Positions 53,746-62,543 of a DNA stretch of 64,000 nucleotides are shown here, piece by piece. The notes under the pieces were generated by a model. The model ran no database searches. It worked only from the letters and a program-made list of their open reading frames with translations, and was not told the DNA's origin. The stretch is from Mesorhizobium sp. M4B.F.Ca.ET.203.01.1.1. GTDB taxonomy: Bacteria; Pseudomonadota; Alphaproteobacteria; Rhizobiales; Rhizobiaceae. Position numbers and translations under genes: made by a program. The DNA lies in assembly GCF_004791025.1 (NCBI RefSeq), contig NZ_SRUO01000009.1:62001-126000 (forward strand), given 5' to 3'. Numbering within the stretch: the stretch's first letter is position 1; the number at the start of each line of letters is the position of its first letter.

Positions 53746-54969
53746 TCACTCCGCCGGCTGCGGTTCGGGGCCGGAGGCCGACCATGAGCCCGGCGTCCTT
53801 GCGGCGCTGCGTACGATCTTCGGCTGCGGCTCCTGCGGATCGCTGCCGGCTTCCGCGGCGAGCGAGGCCGCGCGCAGTGCCCTGGCCTTGCCGCGCCAGC
53901 TGTCCCACATGCCGACGATGCCCTTGGGCAGCAGCAGGGTGACGGCGACGAACAGTCCGCCCAGCGCGAACAGCCAGAATTCGGGCAGCACGCCGGTGAA
54001 CCAGGATTTGCCGGCATTGACGAGCAGGGCGCCGACGATCGGGCCGAGAATGGTGCCGCGACCGCCGACGGCCGCCCAGATCACCACCTCGATCGAGTTG
54101 GACGGCTCGAACTCGCCGGGATTGATGATGCCGACCTGCGGCACATACAGCGCGCCGGCGATGCCGGCCATGATCGCTGACACGGTGAAGGCGAACAGCT
54201 TGACGTTCTCGGCCCGCCAGCCAAGGAAGCGGGTGCGGCTCTCGGCATCGCGCACCGCCATAAGGAGCTTGCCGTACTTTGAACGCACGATCGCCGAGGT
54301 CAGCAGAACGGCGAGCGCAAGCGTCATGGCGCTGGCCGCGAACAGGGCCGAGCGCGTCGCATCGGCCTGCACGTTGAAGCCGAGAATGTCCTTGAAGTCG
54401 GTCAGGCCGTTGTTGCCGCCGAAACCCATGTCGTTGCGGAAGAACGCGAGCAGCAGCGCATAGGTCATAGCCTGGGTGATGATCGAGAGGTAGACGCCGG
54501 TGACGCGGCTGCGGAAGGCGAACCAGCCGAAGACGAAGGCGAGCAGGCCGGGCACGGCAAGCACCATCAGCGCTGCGAACCAGAAATGGTCGAAGCCGTA
54601 CCAGAACCAGGGCAGTTCCTTGTAGTTCAGGAACACCATGAAGTCCGGCAGGATGGGGTTGCCGTAGACGCCGCGCGAGCCGATCTGGCGCATCAGGTAC
54701 ATGCCCATCGCATAGCCGCCGAGCGCGAAGAAGGCGCCATGGCCGAGCGAGAGGATGCCGCAATAGCCCCAGACGAGATCGAGCGCCAAGGCAAGCAGCG
54801 CGTAGCAGAGATATTTGCCGACCAGCGCGACGATATAGGACGGCACGTAGAAGGCGCTTGCCGGCGAAACGGCGAGGTTGAGCAACGGCACGAGGACCGC
54901 CGCCGCGAGCAGGATGAGAACCGTGATGGCGATGCGGCGGTCGCCGCCGAAGAGGCGTTGCGCGATCAT
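53746..54969 (-). CDS. urtC: Urea ABC transporter permease UrtC
   Basis: 407 aa from the ATG at 54969 (MIAQRLFGGDRRIAITVLIL). About ten TM helices, LivM-like, with ALALDLVWGYCGILSLGHGA (about 59-78), GFGGNNGLTDFKDILGFNVQ, SRTRFLGWRAENVKLFAFTV and GRGTILGPIVGALLVNAGKS. The C-terminal 45 residues are polar. Its ATG overlaps the urtB stop (ATGA). It forms the channel with UrtB. Confidence 0.95.
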   Translation of the reverse strand: MIAQRLFGGDRRIAITVLILLAAAVLVPLLNLAVSPASAFYVPSYIVALVGKYLCYALLALALDLVWGYCGILSLGHGAFFALGGYAMGMYLMRQIGSRGVYGNPILPDFMVFLNYKELPWFWYGFDHFWFAALMVLAVPGLLAFVFGWFAFRSRVTGVYLSIITQAMTYALLLAFFRNDMGFGGNNGLTDFKDILGFNVQADATRSALFAASAMTLALAVLLTSAIVRSKYGKLLMAVRDAESRTRFLGWRAENVKLFAFTVSAIMAGIAGALYVPQVGIINPGEFEPSNSIEVVIWAAVGGRGTILGPIVGALLVNAGKSWFTGVLPEFWLFALGGLFVAVTLLLPKGIVGMWDSWRGKARALRAASLAAEAGSDPQEPQPKIVRSAARTPGSWSASGPEPQPAE

Positions 54970-56582
54970 GCTTCCACCGCCCGGCCCTTGAGCGCGAACA
55001 GGCCGCGCGGGCGCTTCTGGATGAACAGGATGATCAGCACCAGCACGACGATCTTGCCGAGCACGGCGCCGGCATAGGGCTCGAGGAACTTGTTGACGAT
55101 GCCGAGCGAGAAGGCGCCGACCAGCGTGCCCCACAGATTGCCGACGCCGCCGAAGACGACGACCATGAAGCTGTCGATGATGTAGCCGCGGCCGAGATTG
55201 GGCGAGACGTTGTCGATCTGGCTGAGCGCGACGCCGGCGATGCCGGCGATGCCCGAGCCGAGCGCGAAGGTCAGCGCGTCGACCCAGGGCGTCCTGATGC
55301 CCATGGAAGCTGCCATGCGGCGGTTGGCGGTGACTGCGCGCATGCGCAGACCCCAGGGCGTGCGCTTCATGACGTAGAGCAGCACGCCGAACACCAGGAG
55401 CGCGAAGACCAGGATCCACAGCCGGTTCCAGGTGATGGCCAGCTGGCCGATGTCGAACGAGCCCGACATCCAGGACGGATTGCCGACCTCCTGGTTGGTC
55501 GGCCCGAAAATGGTCCGCACCGCCTGCTGCAGGATCAGCGAGACTCCCCAGGTCGCAAGCAGCGTCTCCAGCGGCCGGCCGTAGAGGAAGCGGATGACGC
55601 CGCGCTCGATGGCGAGGCCGACGAATGCGGTAACCAGGAAGGCAAGCGGCAGCGCGATGACCAGCGACCAGTCGAACAGGCCGGGGAACGAGGTGCGGAT
55701 CACCTGCTGGACGACGAAGGTGGTGTAGGCGCCGAGCATCACCATCTCGCCATGCGCCATGTTGATGACGCCCATGACGCCGAAGGTGATGGCAAGGCCG
55801 ATGGCCGCGAGCAGCAACACCGAACCCAGCGAAATTCCGTACCAGATGTTCTGGCCGGCATCCCACAGCGCCAGCGTCGAATTGATGGTGGCGATCGCGG
55901 ACGATGCAGCGTCCTTGACCGCGCCCTGGGAGTTCGCCTCGACCGAGGTGAGCAGCGAAACCGCGTCGCGGTCGCCGCGCGCGGCAATCAGGGCGATCGC
56001 TGAGAGCTTGTCGGCCTCGGGCCTGTCGGAAACCAGGAGCGACGCCGCGCGGGCCTGTTCGAACAGGGCTTTGACGCTTGCATCCGTTTCAGCAGCGATG
56101 GCCGCATCGAGCGGCTCGATGTTCGCCGCGTCGGGCGTCTTGAACATGGTAGCGGCAGCGGCGATGCGCACGGCCGGGTCCGTGGCGCGCAGCGTCAGCG
56201 TGCCGAGCGCATCGCGGATGACGCGTCGCAAGCCGTTGTTGACCTTGATCTTGGTGAGGTCGGTCTTGGCCGCCGAGGCTGCTTTCTCGCCGCTCAGCGG
56301 ATCGAGCAGGTCGATGCCGTCGCCGGCGTCCTTGCCGACGAAGACCTGGGAGTCGGCCTTGCGGATATAGAGATTGCCGTCGGCGAGCGCTGAAAGCGGC
56401 GGCTCGACCGCGGGATCGCTGGTGGCTGCAAGCTCGCGCACCACGGCCTCGGTGGCGGAGAAATTCGCGGCGGTAGCGAATTTGGCGATGACGGCGCGAA
56501 GATCGGCTTCGGCGGCGCTGGACGGCAACAGGCTTGCCATCACCAGCAGCAGCGTCAGGCCAATCGCGCGGATCAGGATCAT
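54966..56582 (-). CDS. urtB: Urea ABC transporter permease UrtB with N-terminal extracytoplasmic domain
   Basis: 538 aa from the ATG at 56582 (MILIRAIGLTLLLVMASLLP). The signal peptide is followed by a periplasmic helical region (about 25-235), with FATAANFSATEAVVRELAAT and ALAVDPAVRI-like repeats. The LivH-like permease follows from about residue 245: LAITFGVMGVINMAHGEMVM, FVGLAIERGVIRFLYGRPLE, TLLATWGVSLILQQAVRTIF and GLRMRAVTANRRMAASMGIR. The long N-terminal domain is normal for UrtB and absent from LivH. It pairs with UrtC. It follows urtA after 192 bp of repeats and hairpins. Confidence 0.95.
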   Translation of the reverse strand: MILIRAIGLTLLLVMASLLPSSAAEADLRAVIAKFATAANFSATEAVVRELAATSDPAVEPPLSALADGNLYIRKADSQVFVGKDAGDGIDLLDPLSGEKAASAAKTDLTKIKVNNGLRRVIRDALGTLTLRATDPAVRIAAAATMFKTPDAANIEPLDAAIAAETDASVKALFEQARAASLLVSDRPEADKLSAIALIAARGDRDAVSLLTSVEANSQGAVKDAASSAIATINSTLALWDAGQNIWYGISLGSVLLLAAIGLAITFGVMGVINMAHGEMVMLGAYTTFVVQQVIRTSFPGLFDWSLVIALPLAFLVTAFVGLAIERGVIRFLYGRPLETLLATWGVSLILQQAVRTIFGPTNQEVGNPSWMSGSFDIGQLAITWNRLWILVFALLVFGVLLYVMKRTPWGLRMRAVTANRRMAASMGIRTPWVDALTFALGSGIAGIAGVALSQIDNVSPNLGRGYIIDSFMVVVFGGVGNLWGTLVGAFSLGIVNKFLEPYAGAVLGKIVVLVLIILFIQKRPRGLFALKGRAVEA

Positions 56583-56620
56583 CGGTTCAGGTCGCTCCCA
56601 GAGGGATTGAGCTTGGTGTC

Positions 56621-56772
56621 CGGGCGGGCTGGAGGTCGAGCCCGCCCGGCTGCGGTCCTGGTCGCGGAGAGGCCCGCGACCAATCAGACCCGGGAGGTTA
56701 CGGGCCAAGGTCCGGACCAGGCCATGGGCCTGGCGGCACAGACCTGGCCATGGGCCTGGCGGCCCAGACCTG
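56621..56772 (-). repeat. urtA-urtB intercistronic hairpins and 26-bp tandem repeat
   Basis: A perfect 10-bp hairpin CGGGCGGGCT/AGCCCGCCCG (56621-56648, loop 8) and an 8-bp hairpin GGTCGCGG/CCGCGACC (56660-56681) lie downstream of urtA. A 26-bp unit starting GCCATGGGCCTGGCGGC is then repeated twice in tandem (56721-56746, 56747-56772) with one mismatch and abuts the urtA stop. The likely role is to protect the urtA mRNA end or reduce read-through to urtB (inference). Confidence 0.8.
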
Positions 56773-56774
56773 GA

Positions 56775-58082
56775 TCAGTTGGTTCCCTTGCCGCCGCACT
56801 TGCCGGTGGCAACGTTGAAGTTGCCGCAGGCCAGAGGCGCGCGCCAATCTGAGATCAGGTCCTTGGAGTCAGGCAGGTAGTCCGACCATTCGTCGCCCAT
56901 CACGAGGCCAGGCGTCTGCGAGACGGTCTCGAACTGGCCGTCGGCCTGGATCTCGCCGATCAGCACCGGCTTGGTGATGTGATGGTTCGGCATCATGGTC
57001 GAATAGCCGCCGGTCAGGTTCGGCACCGAGACGCCGACCATGGCGTCGATGACCTTGTCCGGATCGGTGGTGCCGGCCTTCTCGACCGCCTTCACCCACA
57101 TGTTGAAGCCGATATAGTGGGCTTCCATCGGGTCGTTGGTGGTGCGCTTGTCGTTCTTGATGAACTTGTGCCAGTCGTCGATGAACTTCTTGTTCTCGGG
57201 CGTGTCGATGCTCTCGAAATAGTTCCACGCGGCGAGATGGCCGACCAGCGGACCGGTGTCGAGACCGGCCAGTTCCTCCTCGCCGACCGAGAAGGCCATG
57301 ACCGGGATGTCCTCGGCCTTTATGCCCTGGTTGCCGAGTTCCTTGTAGAACGGCACGTTGGCGTCGCCGTTGACGGTCGAGACGACGGCGGTCTTCTTGC
57401 CGGCCGAGCCGAATTTCTTGATCGCCGAGACCTCGGTCTGCCAGTCGGAGAAGCCGAATGGCGTGTAGTTGACCATGATGTCCTCGGCCGGTACGCCCTT
57501 CGCCTTCAGATAGGCTTCGAGGATCTTGTTGGTGGTGCGCGGATACACGTAGTCGGTGCCTTCCAGCACCCAGCGCTTCACCGAGCCGCCGTCCTCGCTC
57601 ATCAGGTAGTCGACGGCCGGAATGGCCTGCTGGTTCGGAGCGGCACCGGTGTAGAAGACGTTGCGCTCGCTCTCCTCGCCCTCATACTGGACGGGATAGA
57701 ACAGGATGTTGTCGAGTTCCGAGAACACCGGCAGCACGGACTTGCGCGAAACAGAGGTCCAGCAGCCGAACACGGCCGCGACCTTGTCCTTGGAGATCAG
57801 TTCGCGCGCCTTTTCGGCGAACAGCGGCCAGTTGGAGGCCGGATCGACGACGACGGCCTCGAGCTTCTTGCCGAGCAGGCCGCCCTTGGCGTTCTGCTCC
57901 TCGATCAGCATCAGCATGACGTCCTTCAGCGTCGTCTCCGAAATCGCCATGGTCCCCGACAGCGAATGGAGGATGCCGACCTTGATCGTGTCGTCGGCCG
58001 CCTTGGCAGGCGCCGTCAGCAGGCCGGCGGCGAGAACGCCGGCCGAAAACATTTTTGTTATTGTCGAGAAATTACCCCTCAT
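56775..58082 (-). CDS. urtA: Urea ABC transporter substrate-binding protein
   Basis: 435 aa from the ATG at 58082 (MRGNFSTITKMFSAGVLAAG), with GGGAG 8 nt upstream. The signal peptide is cleaved near PAKA. The mature type I periplasmic fold has VGILHSLSGTMAISETTLKD, then VVVDPASNWPLFAEKARELI, AAVFGCWTSVSRKSVLPVFS, LFYPVQYEGEESERNVFYTG and YVYPRTTNKILEAYLKAKG. These blocks, especially GCWTS and YPVQYEG, are those of UrtA/AmiC-type urea binders. The gene is headed by a sigma-54 promoter, so nitrogen-limited expression is expected. Confidence 0.96.
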   Translation of the reverse strand: MRGNFSTITKMFSAGVLAAGLLTAPAKAADDTIKVGILHSLSGTMAISETTLKDVMLMLIEEQNAKGGLLGKKLEAVVVDPASNWPLFAEKARELISKDKVAAVFGCWTSVSRKSVLPVFSELDNILFYPVQYEGEESERNVFYTGAAPNQQAIPAVDYLMSEDGGSVKRWVLEGTDYVYPRTTNKILEAYLKAKGVPAEDIMVNYTPFGFSDWQTEVSAIKKFGSAGKKTAVVSTVNGDANVPFYKELGNQGIKAEDIPVMAFSVGEEELAGLDTGPLVGHLAAWNYFESIDTPENKKFIDDWHKFIKNDKRTTNDPMEAHYIGFNMWVKAVEKAGTTDPDKVIDAMVGVSVPNLTGGYSTMMPNHHITKPVLIGEIQADGQFETVSQTPGLVMGDEWSDYLPDSKDLISDWRAPLACGNFNVATGKCGGKGTN

Positions 58083-58126
58083 ATTGCACACTCCCAAGCT
58101 GGTTGTTTTGCATCGCAACATAGCTA

Positions 58127-58142
58127 TGCAACCACCATGCCA
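58127..58142 (-). promoter_or_regulatory. Sigma-54 (RpoN) -24/-12 promoter of urtA
   Basis: On the minus strand, TGGCATGGTGGTTGCA is an exact match to TGGCAYG-N4-TTGCW, with GG at -25/-24 and GC at -13/-12. Transcription would start near 58116, giving a 34-nt leader before the urtA ATG with a GGGAG ribosome site. I did not find a clear NtrC palindrome in the next 230 bp. Confidence 0.8.
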
Positions 58143-58374
58143 AACAGCGAAGCGGCACTGGAAATGTCGAAATACCCCAATCTTATCAGCTTGTTACGAT
58201 ATTAGTCGTCAAACATGTAATGGTTTGCCAAAGACCCGAATGCGGCAAAATTGCGCAATGCTGCCTATCTTTTGCCCATATTAGTCTGGTGCTCAAAAAT
58301 TGGGCCTTGCGACATACGGCAAGTTGCGGCGCGGCGCCAAAATAGGGCAAGGTCCGCTTGAACCGAGCCATGCC

Positions 58375-58770
58375 ATGATTTCCCGTATCTCCAGCATTTT
58401 CAGCGTCGTGCTTCTGTTAGCCGTGACGGGGGCAGCCCGCGCCGACTTCACCGAGGGCAAGATGCCCGACGGGATCTACCGTTGCGAGGTCTACCTGCTC
58501 GGCGCCTTCCTCAACCTCGGCGACATCACCATCAAGGGCAATGTTTACAGCGGTCCGGTGACCTTCGGCGCCGCACCGCAAGGCTACAACTATCAGATGA
58601 ATGCCAATGGCGAGATCAGCTGGCTCGGTCCGCTGGGCGGCTATACGAGCGGTGGCAACTCCGTTTCGATGACGCAGGCGACGCTGGAGGGCCCGGATGG
58701 TCCGTCCTTCGACATCATCATGAAGCAGCCCGACGGAGCCTTCACGGCCTCGACCTGCACCAGGGGGTGA
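58375..58770 (+). CDS. Secreted hypothetical protein
   Basis: 131 aa. Signal peptide MISRISSIFSVVLLLAVTGA with cleavage near ARAD. The mature protein is FTEGKMPDGIYRCEVYLLGA, then FLNLGDITIKGNVYSGPVTF, GAAPQGYNYQMNANGEISWL and a C-terminal FDIIMKQPDGAFTASTCTRG. The two Cys probably form a disulfide across a beta sandwich. No family recognised. The preceding ribosome site is poor, but the signal sequence fixes the start. Confidence 0.7.
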   Translation: MISRISSIFSVVLLLAVTGAARADFTEGKMPDGIYRCEVYLLGAFLNLGDITIKGNVYSGPVTFGAAPQGYNYQMNANGEISWLGPLGGYTSGGNSVSMTQATLEGPDGPSFDIIMKQPDGAFTASTCTRG

Positions 58771-58833
58771 ACCTGCCCTATCCGCCGAAGAGAGCACCGG
58801 CAGCCGTTCGCAAGAACGTGAGGCGGCAGGCGT

Positions 58834-59541
58834 TCAGCTTTCCGCGGCGACTTCGAGCGCCAGCCGCGTCATGTCGGTGAACAGTTCCTGGCGCTCGGAA
58901 TAGTCGGTCTGCTCGCCATTGGTGACATGATCGACCACGTTTAGCAGCGACAGCGCTCGCGCGCCAAAATGGGCCGAAATGCGGTAGAGGGCGCTGGTCT
59001 CCATATCGACGGCGAGCGCTCCCAAGGCCATGGCTTCGGCATAGCGGGCGCGGCCCTTCGGATGATAGAAAATATCGCTGCAGATGGTCAGCCCCGCCCG
59101 GTGCTCGATGCCAAGCGTCTCGGCCCGCTGCAATGCCCGGGCAAGCAGCGCCGGATCGGGACCGGCAGCGGCGTAGAGTCCGAAGACCTGGCCGCTGTCG
59201 GCATTCTCGGCGCGGACCGATTGCGAGACCACCAGGCCGCGCAGCGGCACCTCGGCGCTCAGGCCGCCACAAGTGCCGGTTCGGATCAGCGTCTTGACGC
59301 CGTGGAAGTCGAGAAGCTCATGGGCGTAAATCAGGAAGGACGAGACGCCGATGCCGGTCGACTGGATGCTGACCGGCTTGCCCCGGTACCGGCCGGTGAA
59401 GCCCAGCGCGCCCCTGCGGCGATTGACGCAGCGCGGCGCCTCGAGAAAAGTCTCAGCCATCCATTCGGCGCGCTCCGGGTCGCCCGGCAGCAGCACCGTT
59501 TCGGCAAAATCACCCTTTTCCGCTTCGTTGTGCGGCGTCAC
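58834..59541 (-). CDS. deoD: Purine nucleoside phosphorylase (DeoD-type)
   Basis: 235 aa, E. coli DeoD length. The phosphate-site blocks are VLLPGDPERAEWMAETFLEA and the RRRGALGFTGRYRGKPVSIQ strand. STGIGVSSFLIYAHELLDFH and IRTGTCGGL follow. The purine-binding block is ALGALAVDMETSALYRIS, ending SLLNVVDHVTNGEQTDYSER. It cleaves purine nucleosides to base and ribose-1-phosphate. Single gene; upstream is the cckA region. Confidence 0.93.
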   Translation of the reverse strand: MTPHNEAEKGDFAETVLLPGDPERAEWMAETFLEAPRCVNRRRGALGFTGRYRGKPVSIQSTGIGVSSFLIYAHELLDFHGVKTLIRTGTCGGLSAEVPLRGLVVSQSVRAENADSGQVFGLYAAAGPDPALLARALQRAETLGIEHRAGLTICSDIFYHPKGRARYAEAMALGALAVDMETSALYRISAHFGARALSLLNVVDHVTNGEQTDYSERQELFTDMTRLALEVAAES

Positions 59542-59751
59542 GGCATCTACCCCAATTCCCCGCCGCGTTTGTCACCGCAATCATGGCGATCTCGCGCCGA
59601 TGCGCAAGCCGCGATTGCAAAGCTCCAGTGGCCGGACTCACTGGTTATGAGCGGACGGATCGCTCTCCGGCGCCGCCACCTGTAAACGGCATGGCGCGGG
59701 CGTCTGTGCGCTTGATCACATTCAGTCCGCCGTTTTGATGCGCGTCGTCGT

Positions 59752-62325
59752 TCAGGATTCCAACACGTCCTTGACGATGGTCGCCAGCTGCTTGAGCGAA
59801 AACGGCTTCGGCAGGAAGCCGAAATGGGCCTCAGCCGGCAGATTCCTGGCAAAGGCGTCCTCTGCGTAGCCCGAAACGAAGACGAACTTGATGTCCGGCT
59901 GCCGCTTGCGCAGTTCGCCGAGCAGCGTCGGCCCGTCCATCTCCGGCATCACGACGTCGGAGACGACTATGTCGACCTTGCCGCCGAGCGCCTCGAACAC
60001 TTCCAGCGCCTCGACGCCGGAGGACGCCTCGTGGACGGTATAGCCGCGCGAGGTCAGCGCCCGCACGCCGCCCATGCGCACTGCATCCTCGTCCTCGACG
60101 AGTAGCACGGTGGCCGAGCCGGACAGGTCCTTGGCGGCTTCCGCCGGCTTCACCGGCGCCGCCGGCACCTCGCCCGGCTCGCTTGCCGGCCTCGCCTCCG
60201 CGATGTGGCGCGGCAGGAAGATGCGGAACACCGAACCCTTGCCGACTTCCGAATCGCAGAAGATGAAGCCGCCCGTCTGCTTGATGATGCCATAGACCAT
60301 CGACAGGCCGAGCCCGGTGCCCTTGCCGACCTCCTTGGTGGTGAAGAAGGGTTCGAATATCTTTTTCAGCACGTCAGGCGCGATGCCGGTGCCGGTGTCC
60401 TCGATCTCGACCACGACGTAATCGGCCGGGGTGAGCTCTCGGTAGGAGAAGCTCTTGCATTCCTCGGCCGTGACGTTGCGGGTGCGCACCGCGAGGTCGC
60501 CGCCCGCCGGCATCGCGTCGCGCGCGTTGACGGCGAGGTTCACCACCACCTGCTCGAACTGCCCGATATCGACCTTGACCGGCCAGAGATCGCGGCCGTG
60601 GTCGATCTTCAGCTTGATGTCGTTGCCGACCAGGCGGGCGAGCAGCATCCTGAGGTCGGCCAGGACATCGGTGAGGTTCAGCACTTCCGGCCGCAGGGTC
60701 TGCTTGCGCGAGAAGGCGAGAAGCTGCCTGACCAGCGAAGCCGCCCGGTTGGCGTTCTGCTTGATGTTCATGATGTCGGGGAAGGACGGATCCGACGGAC
60801 GGTGGTTGGTCAGCAGCAGGTCCGACGCCATGATGATGGCGGTCAGCACATTGTTGAAGTCGTGCGCAATGCCGCCGGCGAGCTGGCCGACCGCCTGCAT
60901 CTTCTGGCTCTGCGCCATCTGGCCCTCGAGCGCCTTCTGCTCGGTGGTGTCGACGGCATAGACGATGGCCGATTCCTCGGCGCCCTCGCCGCCGGTGCCC
61001 TCGGCGACCGCATTGACGTAAAAGCGGATGTGCCGCTCCTCGTTGCCGGGCAACAGCGTGTCGATCGGCTCGATGTCGGCCTGCCGTTGCCTGGCCTTCT
61101 CGAAGGCCTCGGCGAACGCCGCCCGGTCGCGCTCGTGGATGACGGTATCGAGCCGCACGCGGCGGTCGACAGCGTCGCGATCGACGACCGAGGAAAACAG
61201 CGACAGGAACGGCGCGTTGGTGCGCAGGATGCGGCCGCTGGCGTCGACGCCGGCGATCGCCATCGGCGTCGAATTGAAGAAGCGGGTGAAGCGGACTTCC
61301 GAGGCGCGAAGATCGGCGGAGGCATCCTCGCCCTGGGTGCGGTTGAGCACGATGGTGCGGGTCGGACCGCTGACGCCCTCGCGGCTCGCCGAGACGCGGT
61401 GCATGAAGCGTACCGGCAGCGCCTCGCCGGTCATCGTCGTCAGGTCGAGGTCGATAACGGCATTGCGCGTGGTGCCGGGGTCGGCCTTGACCGAGCGGAC
61501 CAGCGCCATGCCGTCGCCGGCAACGATCTCGGGCAGCGAGACGGCGCCCGGCGTGAAGCTTGCCAGATCGATGCCGAGCCATTCGGCGAGCGTGGCGTTG
61601 ATGTAGGTGACGCGGCCTTCCTGGTCGGCGGAAAAGAAACCGGCCGGCGCATGGTCGAGATGGTCGATCGCCTTTTGCAGGTCGAGGAAGAAGCGCTCCT
61701 GCTCGGCCCGTTCCTGCGAGATGTCGGCAAGCTGCCAGGCAAGCATCGGCAACCGCTGGCCGGGCACATTGAAGGCGCGAGCGCGGGTGCGGTACCAGTG
61801 CGCGCCGGGCTCCGCCCCGGGGCGGATGGACTGCGCAAGCCTGAACTCGCCGTCGCCCGCCTGGCCGTCGCGCAGGCCGGACGCCAGTCGGTAGATGGTC
61901 ATCGAGGCTTCGGGAACGTCCGACAGCAGCCCCTCGACCGTCTTGAGGTCGGCCGCCGACGAAGCGCCCGTCATGTCGGCGTAGGCCCGGTTGGCGTAGA
62001 CGATGCGGCCCTTGGTGTCTGTGACCAGCAGGCCTTGCGACATCGAATCGACGAAGGCTTTCGAAAGTTCGTCGCTGGTCGAACGCGGCGCGACCTGAAC
62101 GAAGCCGATGGCAGTAGCAAACAGGAACCCGACGCCGATCATCGCCAGCACGCCGAGCATGCCGAGCAGGAAGGGATCGCCAAGGCGCTCGCGGAAAAGC
62201 CCGAAAACGATCGCCGCGCCGGTCAGGACAACGATGAATATGATAAGCCGGGTCACGGCACCCGGACGCGTATTCTGGTCGACGATCGGTACCGGATAGA
62301 AATCGCCGCGCGTTTCCTTGGCCAT
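59752..62325 (-). CDS. cckA: Hybrid histidine kinase CckA
   Basis: 857 aa from the ATG at 62325 (MAKETRGDFYPVPIVDQNTR). Two N-terminal TM helices (LIIFIVVLTGAAIVFGLF and FLLGMLGVLAMIGVGFLFAT) are followed by several PAS-like modules. The DHp helix is VGQLAGGIAHDFNNVLTAII with the phospho-His, then the HATPase block VNLAVNARDAMPAGGD and EDTGTGIAPDV...VGKGTGLGLSMVYGI. The C-terminal receiver carries VSDVVMPEMDGPTLLGEL. CckA drives the CtrA phosphorelay that controls the cell cycle in alphaproteobacteria. The partner ChpT is not here. Confidence 0.95.
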   Translation of the reverse strand: MAKETRGDFYPVPIVDQNTRPGAVTRLIIFIVVLTGAAIVFGLFRERLGDPFLLGMLGVLAMIGVGFLFATAIGFVQVAPRSTSDELSKAFVDSMSQGLLVTDTKGRIVYANRAYADMTGASSAADLKTVEGLLSDVPEASMTIYRLASGLRDGQAGDGEFRLAQSIRPGAEPGAHWYRTRARAFNVPGQRLPMLAWQLADISQERAEQERFFLDLQKAIDHLDHAPAGFFSADQEGRVTYINATLAEWLGIDLASFTPGAVSLPEIVAGDGMALVRSVKADPGTTRNAVIDLDLTTMTGEALPVRFMHRVSASREGVSGPTRTIVLNRTQGEDASADLRASEVRFTRFFNSTPMAIAGVDASGRILRTNAPFLSLFSSVVDRDAVDRRVRLDTVIHERDRAAFAEAFEKARQRQADIEPIDTLLPGNEERHIRFYVNAVAEGTGGEGAEESAIVYAVDTTEQKALEGQMAQSQKMQAVGQLAGGIAHDFNNVLTAIIMASDLLLTNHRPSDPSFPDIMNIKQNANRAASLVRQLLAFSRKQTLRPEVLNLTDVLADLRMLLARLVGNDIKLKIDHGRDLWPVKVDIGQFEQVVVNLAVNARDAMPAGGDLAVRTRNVTAEECKSFSYRELTPADYVVVEIEDTGTGIAPDVLKKIFEPFFTTKEVGKGTGLGLSMVYGIIKQTGGFIFCDSEVGKGSVFRIFLPRHIAEARPASEPGEVPAAPVKPAEAAKDLSGSATVLLVEDEDAVRMGGVRALTSRGYTVHEASSGVEALEVFEALGGKVDIVVSDVVMPEMDGPTLLGELRKRQPDIKFVFVSGYAEDAFARNLPAEAHFGFLPKPFSLKQLATIVKDVLES

Positions 62326-62543
62326 GTGCCCCCTGCTCGTGATTCCGGTGCCCGACACCCCGCGGACGGCCGGTTGAATCACATTCTCCTGTAGCGGAAA
62401 AGGCCCCGGTGGCAAATGTCAGATAAAAATGGCGCCAGGCCGTGGATTCGTGTTTCAAACTGTTCACGAAGCGTGATGCCAACTTGCGGCGGCCGGTCCG
62501 CACGGTCTAGTGTCGCGTCACCTCAAAAAAGGGCGGTGCACCG

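Noticed and set aside
58143..58374. NtrC enhancer sites upstream of urtA
   Set aside because: TTGCGCAATGCTGC and nearby words only weakly resemble the NtrC palindrome; no convincing pair was found by eye.
60205..62394. 729-codon plus-strand reading across cckA
   Set aside because: Antisense shadow of cckA, with Arg/Asp/His-rich random composition.
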